Part shown: positions 7,085 through 12,188 of the stretch, in pieces
Layout of the letters: the number at the start of each line of letters is the position of its first letter
Position numbering within the stretch: the stretch's first letter is position 1
Assembly (NCBI GenBank): GCA_003526525.1
Contig: DPVV01000295.1
Location: 1 to 12,188, forward strand
DNA from: Lachnoclostridium phytofermentans
GTDB taxonomy: Bacteria; Bacillota; Clostridia; Lachnospirales; Lachnospiraceae
DNA: 12,188 nt
Direction: 5' to 3'
The notes under the pieces: model-generated
The model's database searches: none
Told to the model about the DNA's origin: nothing
The model's input: the letters and a program-made list of their open reading frames with translations, nothing else
Translations under genes and position numbers: made by a program

Positions 7085-8125
7085 CTAAAAACAACGTCCT
7101 TCTTTTTGCTTTCTACAGTCCGGATTCGTTCCGCCTGGTTGGCAAAAGTAACATATTTCATTTATCAAAGGCTCATTATGAAAATAAGCTCTAAGATTCT
7201 CAATCGTAGTCTCAGCAATGTTACTTAACGCTTCATTCGTCAAGAAACCTTGATGAGATGTTATAATGACATTTGGCAGACCCACCAATAATGATAGCAC
7301 ATCATCCTTTGGTATGGTATCCGAATTATCCTCAAAAAATAAATCGGATTCTTCTTCGTATACATCAAGTCCGGCACCAGAGATCCTCTCTTCTTTCAGA
7401 GCGGCTAATAATGCTTCACTATCAATCAATGCACCTCTTGATGTATTTATAATGACAGCATCTTGTTTCATTAATTTTAAGGTATCGGCATTAATCATGT
7501 GTTTTGATTCTTCCGTCAATGGACAATGTAACGATATTACATCACTTTCAGAAAAAAGCGTCTCAAGACTAACATACTCTATATCTTTGCTCTGATCTGG
7601 ATATAAATCATATGCCAGTACACGCATACCAAACCCTTTACAAATATCAATAAATACTTTTCCAATTTTACCTGTACCAACGACTCCTATCGTTTTTTTA
7701 TAAAGGTCAAACCCAATTAATCCTTTTAAACTAAAGTTATAATCTCTTGTTCTAATATAGGAACGATGGATTTTACGGTTTAAACATAATAACAAAGCCA
7801 TTGCATGTTCTGCAACAGCATGTGGGGAATATCCGGGTACACGCACTACTGCTATTTTATTGTAAGCCTCTTTAAAGTCAATGTTGTTATATCCAGCACA
7901 ACGCATTGCAATTACTTTAATTCCTAGCTGATACAATTCATCAATCGTCTCTTTGTCTATCGAATCATTCACAAAAGCTATAACAGCTTGGCAACCATGA
8001 GCTAACTTTGCAGTATCTACGTTTAACTTATTTTCATAATATTTAATTTGAAATTCACCATTGTTCTTACGATCAAACCATTCCTTATCATAGGATTTGG
8101 TGTCAAAACATGCTACTCTTATCAA
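7085..8125 (-). CDS. ldhA: D-lactate dehydrogenase (D-isomer 2-hydroxyacid dehydrogenase) with cysteine-rich tail
   Basis: Reduces pyruvate to D-lactate with NADH at the end of fermentation. The 346-aa product follows E. coli LdhA closely (RCAGYNNID, GYSPHAVAEHAMALLL, RTRDYNFSLKGLIGFDLY). The Rossmann loop is GTGKIG (150-155) with Asp173 choosing NAD. Catalytic residues Arg230 (INTSRGAL), Glu259 and His291 (TSHQGFLT) have the standard spacing. The start is a TTG at 8125-8123, with AAAGGAG seven bases upstream and no nearby ATG. The last 22 residues form an unusual extension with Cys325, Cys328, Cys337 and Cys345, not present in E. coli LdhA. The gene is first of a two-gene operon with dfx. 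D-2-hydroxyisocaproate or other 2-keto acids are less likely substrates. Confidence 0.92.
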   Translation of the reverse strand: MIRVACFDTKSYDKEWFDRKNNGEFQIKYYENKLNVDTAKLAHGCQAVIAFVNDSIDKETIDELYQLGIKVIAMRCAGYNNIDFKEAYNKIAVVRVPGYSPHAVAEHAMALLLCLNRKIHRSYIRTRDYNFSLKGLIGFDLYKKTIGVVGTGKIGKVFIDICKGFGMRVLAYDLYPDQSKDIEYVSLETLFSESDVISLHCPLTEESKHMINADTLKLMKQDAVIINTSRGALIDSEALLAALKEERISGAGLDVYEEESDLFFEDNSDTIPKDDVLSLLVGLPNVIITSHQGFLTNEALSNIAETTIENLRAYFHNEPLINEICYFCQPGGTNPDCRKQKEGRCF

Positions 8126-8183
8126 AATATTTCTCCTTTATTCATACCAAGGAAAAGTCGCAAAGCGTGCTTTTTCTTGTTTA

Positions 8184-8267
8184 ATATGTAGTAATATTTT
8201 GAGCTATGAATCTACAGCTATTCTCTATATGTAATAATATTTTGCTATGAATCCATAGCTTTTCTCT
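8184..8267. repeat. tandem imperfect 41-43 bp repeat upstream of ldhA
   Basis: Unit A (8184-8226, 43 bp) and unit B (8227-8267, 41 bp) match except for about five substitutions and a two-base gap. Each carries a small inverted repeat; in unit B it is perfect (GCTATG, AATC, CATAGC). On the minus strand both units contain TTCATAGC followed 10-12 nt later by an ACATAT -10-like stretch, so this looks like a duplicated promoter or operator segment 60-140 nt before the ldhA TTG. Confidence 0.8.
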
Positions 8268-8282
8268 CTATGTTGAAACTAT

Positions 8283-8318
8283 ATCTATGACAGATAGTGA
8301 TTTCCATCTGTCATAGAT
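8283..8318. repeat. perfect 13-bp inverted repeat
   Basis: ATCTATGACAGAT (8283-8295) and ATCTGTCATAGAT (8306-8318) flank a 10-nt loop, between the stop of the 43-residue gene and the ldhA upstream repeats. It may terminate the former on the minus strand, but no T-run follows, so an operator role is as likely. Confidence 0.7.
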
Positions 8319-8336
8319 CAGTTTATGTATTTATTT

Positions 8337-8468
8337 TTAGTGTTTCCCCGATTTATTTGTAGCCTTTGAAGTTGATTTGCTGGTGCTAGCACCTGCCTTA
8401 TTCTTTTCGTTCTTTCCTGCAACTGCTTTTCCTACTGGACCCATAGCTTTTCCACTATCCTTACCCAT
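8337..8468 (-). CDS. small basic Gly/Ala/Ser/Lys-rich protein of unknown function (43 aa)
   Basis: The ATG at 8468-8466 has a near-ideal ribosome-binding site, GGAGGTGA, with GGAGG six bases upstream, and the frame ends at TAA 8339-8337. The product starts MGKDSGKAMGPVGKAVAG and continues as a low-complexity Lys, Asn, Ser, Thr and Ala tail ending KSGKH. It has about 11 lysines, no Cys, no Trp, and no membrane segment, so it is probably disordered and could bind nucleic acid. The size and composition would also suit a minor spore protein, but I do not recognise the family. It stands alone, on the same strand as ldhA, and is separated from it by the inverted repeat at 8283-8318. Three iterated palindromes lie upstream. 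It is below common length cut-offs, and a longer frame on the opposite strand here is a shadow. Confidence 0.75.
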   Translation of the reverse strand: MGKDSGKAMGPVGKAVAGKNEKNKAGASTSKSTSKATNKSGKH

Positions 8469-8506
8469 AACTCACCTCCAGATACATATTGGTATAACTT
8501 TTCTCA

Positions 8507-8563
8507 TTCCTATATTTATAGGAATTTCCTATATTTATAGGAATTTCCTATATCCTAATGGAA
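8507..8563. repeat. three tandem 18-bp palindromes, 19-bp period
   Basis: TTCCTATATTTATAGGAA is an 8+2+8 inverted repeat, present exactly at 8507-8524 and 8526-8543. A third, degenerate copy lies at 8545-8563 (TTCCTATATCCTAATGGAA). The copies are spaced 19 bp and begin 39 bp upstream of the start codon of the 43-residue gene. They form either a cooperative operator or the leftover of a slipped duplication. Confidence 0.85.
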
Positions 8564-8774
8564 TTTCATATGTAAGCAACCAAAACAAATTATCTAAAGT
8601 ATTTATATCTGTTATATTATAGATACCAGTTTTTGTCAATGGATATTAGTAGTACTTTTTTGCTTGTCCCACTGTATAAATGACAACATTCTACAAATTA
8701 ATATTGATATAACAAGGATCATGGTTATTTTCTAGTATAACTTTATCGTAGCCTTTTATGCTTTTATTATAGGA
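8564..8774. other. non-coding AT-rich spacer
   Basis: Together with the neighbouring repeats it makes up a 704-nt gap without a confirmed gene (8469-9172). No coding frame with a ribosome-binding site and no clear terminator or complete promoter was found in this part. A degenerate half-unit of the downstream array begins around 8744. Confidence 0.5.
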
Positions 8775-9060
8775 GATTTTATGCTTTTGTCTATAGTAGG
8801 CTTTTGCTTTTGTTTATAGTAGGTTTTATGCTTTTATTTATACTAGGTTTTATGCTTTTGTCTATAGTAGGCTTTTGCTTTTGTTTATAGTAGGTTTTAT
8901 GCTTTTATTTATACTAGGTTTTATGCTTTTGTTTATAGTAAGCTTTATTCTTTTGTTTATACTAGGTTTTATGCTTTTGTTTATACTTGGCTTTATGCTT
9001 TTGTTTATAGTAAGCTTTATTCTTTTGTTTATAGTAGATTTGTCACTTTTGTCTATATCA
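8775..9060. repeat. 24-bp minisatellite, 12 units with three-unit higher-order period
   Basis: Twelve head-to-tail units with consensus GGTTTTATGCTTTTG followed by TTTATAGTA. Boundaries are at 8775, 8799, 8822, 8846, 8870, 8893, 8917, 8941, 8965, 8989, 9013 and 9037. Ten units are 24 bp; units 2 and 5 are 23 bp because each lacks the same A. Units 1-3 and 4-6 are identical except for one base (71-bp period). Units 7-8 closely repeat as 10-11 (72-bp period), so blocks of three units were duplicated. The last unit (9037-9060) is the most divergent. Copy number is likely to vary between strains. Confidence 0.93.
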
Positions 9061-9090
9061 GATTTTTATACATTTAAAAGGAATGCATAA
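8781..9090 (+). pseudogene. possible frameshifted repeat ORF encoding an 8-residue hydrophobic repeat
   Basis: AGGAG at 8771-8775 stands five bases before an ATG at 8781, and the frame runs through the 24-bp array as MLLFIVGF-like octapeptides. It is broken twice because units 2 and 5 each lack one A, shifting the frame; from 8875 to the TAA ending at 9090 the repeat frame is open again. Restoring the two bases gives 103 residues: repeats of FMLLFIVG, then DLSLLSIS and a charged end FKRNA. Many unit differences are silent or conservative (TTG/TTA, GGT/GGC, GTA/CTA). T-rich DNA gives hydrophobic translations by default, so this may be chance; I cannot show that it is or was translated. Confidence 0.3.
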
Positions 9091-9172
9091 TAGTATGAAC
9101 CTAGTAAGAAAAACCATCATATCATAACTTCAGCTTAATATCATTATATTGTTCCATAATTTTAAAGCGTAA

Positions 9173-11095
9173 TTAGCTGTTAGAAATGAGTTTTTCCCAT
9201 TCTTCATAAACAGCTTCTAATTCTTTTTCTATATTTTGCTTTTCTAAGAAAATATCTTCCAGATATTTTATATCTGAGTTATACGTATTCATTTCGTTCT
9301 CCAGAGCTTTTAGTTTTATCTCCATCTTTTCTATGGTTTCTTCAATCAACGCTAAATGTTTAGTTCTCTGCGCATCTGCATTCTTGGAGCGAATCGAATC
9401 ATCTGATTTCTTAATTTGAACCACTTTATTTGATTCAACTTTGAGATTATTTATGACGCTTATACTGTTATCTTTTTTCTTCTTAACAGCTTCCAGATAA
9501 TAGTTATAATCACCATCATAGGTGTTGATCTCGTAATCTTCAATCTCAATAATTTTATCTGCCACCTTATTGATAAAATACCTATCATGGGAAACAAAAA
9601 GCAAAGTTCCCTCATATTCTGCTAGAGTTTCCTCTAATACCTCCCTTGAATCAATATCTAAGTGATTGGTCGGTTCATCTAAAATCATAAAATTGACTTT
9701 TTCAAAAGTTAAGGAGCATAGTTTTAGCCTACTTTTCTCACCGCCAGATAAAATTTTAATTTTTTTATTGACATCTTCTTTAAAGAATAGTACTCTGGCT
9801 AACTGCCCTCTGGCCATCTCATTCGTAATATTATGCAACCGCGAAAAGTACTCTAGTATTGTCTGTTCTTCGTCTTCAAACCTTACATGTTGAGGAAGAT
9901 AACCAATCTTTACTTGAGAACCAAGTTTTATGGTACCGGCATCCGCATCTAATTCACCTAAAATCATCTTTAGAAATGTTGATTTTCCACTGCCGTTTTT
10001 CCCAATAATACAGGCACTGTCCTGATAGAATATATTTAGATTAATATTCTTAAGTAATGTTTTCTCTTCAAAAGATTTGCTGATATCTTCTACCTCAAGG
10101 ACTAATTTCCCGGTTCTATTCACGATATCTTGATCGAATCGGACTTTCTTTGAATCGAGAACAGGGCGTCCCAGAACTTCCATCTTTTCTAGTCTTTTTT
10201 CAAGCTCCTTCGCTCGTTTAAACATCTTATCACTATCTCGCATTTCACCCCAAATTCGGTATCGTTTTATTTGGTTTTCCATTTGCTCTATTTTCTTTTG
10301 CTGGTTTTGATAATTCTTATAATCGATAAGAAATCTTCTTTCTTTTTCTATCACAAAGTAGCTGTAATTACCGTAATAAATATTAGCTCTGCTATATTCC
10401 AATTCAACCACTTTATTCACAACACTATCCAAAAAGTATCTGTCATGAGATATGATTAACACGGAACCTTTATACTCTTTTAAAAACCCTTCCAGCCAGC
10501 CAATTGTTTCTAGATCCAGATGGTTGGTGGGTTCATCAAGCAGTAATATATCCGGTTCCTCTAAGAGTATTTTAGCTAAGATAACTCTGGTCTTCTCTCC
10601 TCCGCTTAAATTGTTAAAGGACAACTCTTTTAGATTGTCAGTAATTTGTAATCCTTCTGTTATCTTATTGATTCTGGTTTCTAACTCATAACCACCATCT
10701 AATTCATATTGTTCAGATAAACTCCCGTATTGGTGGATTGCTTTCTCTAATTCGGTTCCTTTTAAATTTTCAAACTGTATTTCTAATTGATTCATCTGAT
10801 TCTTAATGATGGATATTTGCTCAAAAGCCGCGCGAATAACTTCTATGGTTTTTATCTCCTTATCATATATAGGAATTTGATTCAAATATCCAATCTTTGC
10901 TCCCTTGCGAAGATGAATGTCACCTTCCTGATAATCTTCTAAGCACATCATGATTTTTAATATGGTTGTTTTTCCACATCCATTCTGACCGATTAAACCT
11001 ATTCTCTCCCCGGTTTTTATGTCAAATGTAATGTTTTCGAATATTTTCGTTGCACCGTAATATTTTGTTAAGTTGTTAATTCCTAATTCTATCAT
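9173..11095 (-). CDS. ABC-F family ATPase, ribosome-associated (translation factor or antibiotic resistance type)
   Basis: A 640-aa soluble protein with two ATPase domains and no membrane segments. First domain: Walker A GQNGCGKTT (36-44), signature LSGGEK (163-168), Walker B ILLLDEPTNHLD (183-194, Glu188), SHD switch (216-218). The interdomain linker that reaches the peptidyl-transferase centre spans about 245-325 and is rich in Lys, Arg and Glu. Second domain: GKNGSGKST (365-373), LSGGEK (449-454), MILDEPTNHLD (470-480, Glu474), SHD (502-504). A C-terminal coiled coil (about 575-636) resembles the long YdiF/Uup class. ABC-F proteins bind the ribosomal E site; some dislodge antibiotics, others are housekeeping factors. 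The subfamily cannot be decided by eye, but the leader attenuator favours a drug-responsive role. ATG with AGGAGG at five bases. Confidence 0.95.
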   Translation of the reverse strand: MIELGINNLTKYYGATKIFENITFDIKTGERIGLIGQNGCGKTTILKIMMCLEDYQEGDIHLRKGAKIGYLNQIPIYDKEIKTIEVIRAAFEQISIIKNQMNQLEIQFENLKGTELEKAIHQYGSLSEQYELDGGYELETRINKITEGLQITDNLKELSFNNLSGGEKTRVILAKILLEEPDILLLDEPTNHLDLETIGWLEGFLKEYKGSVLIISHDRYFLDSVVNKVVELEYSRANIYYGNYSYFVIEKERRFLIDYKNYQNQQKKIEQMENQIKRYRIWGEMRDSDKMFKRAKELEKRLEKMEVLGRPVLDSKKVRFDQDIVNRTGKLVLEVEDISKSFEEKTLLKNINLNIFYQDSACIIGKNGSGKSTFLKMILGELDADAGTIKLGSQVKIGYLPQHVRFEDEEQTILEYFSRLHNITNEMARGQLARVLFFKEDVNKKIKILSGGEKSRLKLCSLTFEKVNFMILDEPTNHLDIDSREVLEETLAEYEGTLLFVSHDRYFINKVADKIIEIEDYEINTYDGDYNYYLEAVKKKKDNSISVINNLKVESNKVVQIKKSDDSIRSKNADAQRTKHLALIEETIEKMEIKLKALENEMNTYNSDIKYLEDIFLEKQNIEKELEAVYEEWEKLISNS

Positions 11096-11118
11096 GCTAA
11101 CCTCCTAAAGACGCAAAA

Positions 11119-11144
11119 AACCCAAAGCCAATAAGCTTTGGGTT
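11119..11144 (-). terminator. leader attenuator before the ABC-F gene
   Basis: On the minus strand, AACCCAAAGC (11144-11135), loop TTATTG, GCTTTGGGTT (11128-11119), and a T-run (11120-11115) form a perfect intrinsic terminator. Only about 20 nt separate it from the start codon at 11095, with the AGGAGG between. The upstream GH112 gene already has its own terminator, so this one most likely controls read-through into the ABC-F gene. Confidence 0.85.
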
Positions 11145-11160
11145 CATTTCATATTTTATA

Positions 11161-11197
11161 ATGATTTTATATCATTCTATATCATGATTTATATCAT
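11161..11197. repeat. two tandem AT-rich hairpins in the ABC-F leader
   Basis: ATGAT/ATCAT pairs occur at 11161-11175 (5-nt loop) and 11184-11197 (4-nt loop), between the upstream ORF and the attenuator. They may act as pause sites or spacers, or be chance AT pairing. Confidence 0.4.
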
Positions 11198-11201
11198 TTT
11201 A

Positions 11202-11330
11202 TTATGAATATTCCAAAATTCCTATATGGATTCTCGTAAATCTATTAAATTTGGACGCACTTATCCCCTTAACGAAAAATAATGCTATCATAATAGATTC
11301 TAATTTTGTCCATTTAAGAATTTCACTCAT
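11202..11330 (-). CDS. possible leader peptide (42 codons) upstream of the ABC-F gene
   Basis: An ATG at 11330-11328 opens a 42-residue frame (MSEILKWTKLESIMIALFFV, then a basic part, ending GILEYS) with TAA at 11204-11202. It lies wholly inside the transcribed leader, and 43 open codons are uncommon in DNA this AT-rich. The only ribosome-binding site is AAGG about 11 bases upstream, which is weak, so translation is uncertain. Its last codons (11218-11204) can pair with the 5' arm of the attenuator, as expected of a regulatory ORF. No family is recognised. Confidence 0.4.
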   Translation of the reverse strand: MSEILKWTKLESIMIALFFVKGISASKFNRFTRIHIGILEYS

Positions 11331-11441
11331 TTCAAAATATACCTTTCAAAATATAAGTAATCATAATTAAGTCTCTCAATAAGAGCTAAGTCAATAATAC
11401 ACGTCTTTATATGACGTTGATTTAGCATTTAATATATTGCT

Positions 11442-11470
11442 ATCATAAGTGATATTTCTATTTAAGTCAA
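11442..11470 (-). promoter_or_regulatory. sigma-A promoter of the ABC-F gene
   Basis: On the minus strand, TTGACT (11470-11465), a 17-nt spacer and TATGAT (11447-11442), each one or two bases from consensus. A start near 11435 gives a leader of about 340 nt. A second, weaker candidate is TTGAGA (11379-11374) with TATATT (11355-11350), which would start just before the upstream ORF. Confidence 0.65.
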
Positions 11471-11514
11471 GTAGCTATATGAGACTCATACATTTAATAA
11501 TATGTAACATTAGT

Positions 11515-11545
11515 AAAAAAACCATGCATCTTGATATGCATGGTT
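11515..11545 (-). terminator. intrinsic terminator of the GH112 gene
   Basis: On the minus strand, AACCATGCAT (11545-11536), a 6-nt loop, ATGCATGGTT (11529-11520 region) and six Ts follow the GH112 stop codon by about 44 nt. The stem is perfect. Confidence 0.9.
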
Positions 11546-11588
11546 AAAAGTAAGTTTATCTTAAAAGTAGGTTATGCTAATCATATAT

Positions 11589-12188
11589 TCACTCTAATGG
11601 TAGAATTATGGTATCAAATGCCGGAATATCCTTTGTATATGTTCTTCCCTTAATAGTAACAGATGATTTTTGTAAGGTATCGCTATTATTAATCATAACT
11701 AGGATCTTATCTTTCTCATAATAAGCACATTCCGTATATAGATTATCGGTAATTCCTTCTTGGCAGAAGGATTCTCCTGCTGCATATAATAAAATATGAA
11801 GAAGCGTTCTAGCATTCTTAATGGAGTGCTCATAGGAAGAAAGATAGATTCCTCGACCTTTTCCAAATTCATAAGAAGTTATAACTGGTATTCCATTCTC
11901 TTCCTTTAAAACTTTTGCTAAGCCATCTGTAAGATAAATGTTTCTCTTAGCCTTTGGTCCGCATTCCGTAAATTCTAATTCTTCTACTGGTTCTGTCATA
12001 AAACTATAACGGCCATGGGAAACGCGGTCACCTAGATCCATATCAACGCCGAGTATGTGTGCCATTCTAAAAAGTGTATCATAACCAGTAATGGCACTTG
12101 GTTCATTCACCCCGATAAATGCTTTTCCTTCATAAACAAATCTCGTTAAGCGTTCTATTATCTCTTGATCCTCCCAAGCATTACCCCC
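11589..12188 (-). CDS. GH112 phosphorylase, C-terminal part (1,3-beta-galactosyl-N-acetylhexosamine phosphorylase family)
   Basis: The frame is open from the right edge to TGA at 11591-11589, so the last 199 residues of an approximately 720-residue protein are present. An internal GTG at 12110 is not the start, because the frame upstream encodes conserved sequence (GGNAWEDQEIIERLTRFV, then GKAFIGVNEPSA). GH112 enzymes split galactosyl-beta-1,3-HexNAc (lacto-N-biose, galacto-N-biose) or galactosyl-beta-1,4-rhamnose with phosphate, giving galactose 1-phosphate. Seen here are the end of the glutamine-amidotransferase-like domain (HILGVDMDLGDRVSHGRY, SYEFGKGRGIYLSSYEHS) and the C-terminal beta domain that begins near YTECAYYEKDKILVMIN. 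The catalytic barrel is off the window, so substrate preference cannot be judged. Confidence 0.9.
   Translation of the reverse strand, partial: GGNAWEDQEIIERLTRFVYEGKAFIGVNEPSAITGYDTLFRMAHILGVDMDLGDRVSHGRYSFMTEPVEELEFTECGPKAKRNIYLTDGLAKVLKEENGIPVITSYEFGKGRGIYLSSYEHSIKNARTLLHILLYAAGESFCQEGITDNLYTECAYYEKDKILVMINNSDTLQKSSVTIKGRTYTKDIPAFDTIILPLE

Noticed and set aside
8377..8622. 81-codon plus-strand frame
   Set aside because: It runs antisense through the 43-residue gene and then through the palindromes, and has no ribosome-binding site.
8775..9060. CRISPR-like array
   Set aside because: Units are contiguous with no variable spacers, and there is no cas gene; it is a minisatellite.
11226..11282. 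18-residue plus-strand frame in the ABC-F leader region
   Set aside because: Very short, no ribosome-binding site, and antisense to the transcribed leader.
11589..12110. GTG at 12110 as the start of a separate small protein
   Set aside because: The frame continues upstream to the window edge with conserved GH112 sequence, so the GTG codes for an internal valine.
1..12188. A mobile element or defence island
   Set aside because: No transposase, integrase, recombinase, toxin-antitoxin or restriction gene is present, and no terminal repeats or target-site duplications were seen. The repeats are local tandem duplications.

Overview
The window looks like chromosome from an AT-rich, strictly anaerobic, spore-forming Firmicute of the Clostridia, most likely a Lachnospiraceae member close to Lachnoclostridium phytofermentans. 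This placement is inference. It rests on low GC with strong AGGAGG-type ribosome-binding sites, a superoxide reductase, a sodium-pump decarboxylase subunit, an E. coli-LdhA-like D-lactate dehydrogenase, a possible forespore (sigma-G-like) promoter, and two different disaccharide phosphorylases (GH94 and GH112), which are common in plant- and mucin-glycan fermenters.

Layout. (1) 1-1487 (+): C-terminal part of a GH94 phosphorylase cut by the left edge. (2) 1620-2021 (+): two small proteins of unknown function, ending in a strong bidirectional terminator. (3) 4208-2167 (-): ktrB-ktrA, a two-gene potassium uptake system. Just upstream lies a PiT-family phosphate permease pseudogene with four one-base frameshifts, two in-frame stops and no 3' half. 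(4) 5206-6502 (+): the membrane beta subunit of a Na+-translocating decarboxylase plus a 44-residue OadG-like partner, without the carboxyltransferase or biotin subunits, behind a good sigma-A promoter. (5) 8125-6684 (-): ldhA-dfx, a D-lactate dehydrogenase with a four-cysteine tail followed by a 2Fe superoxide reductase. A tandem 41-43 bp repeat lies upstream. (6) 8468-8337 (-): a 43-residue basic protein preceded by three head-to-tail copies of a near-perfect 18-bp palindrome. (7) 8775-9060: a minisatellite of twelve 24-bp units with a three-unit higher-order period, which conceals a ribosome-binding site, an ATG and a twice-frameshifted hydrophobic repeat ORF. (8) 11095-9173 (-): an ABC-F ATPase behind a leader of about 340 nt with a promoter, a 42-codon upstream ORF and an intrinsic terminator 24 nt before the start codon, which reads as an attenuator. 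(9) 12188-11589 (-): C-terminal part of a GH112 phosphorylase cut by the right edge.

The genes form independent short units: sugar phosphorolysis at both ends, ion homeostasis (K+, Na+ and a dead phosphate permease), fermentative redox and oxygen defence (LdhA plus SOR), and ribosome protection (ABC-F). The most interesting non-coding structures are the ABC-F attenuator, whose predicted antiterminator overlaps the last codons of the upstream ORF, the 24-bp minisatellite, and the iterated palindromes before the 43-residue gene. No tRNA, rRNA, insertion sequence, phage gene or CRISPR array was seen.
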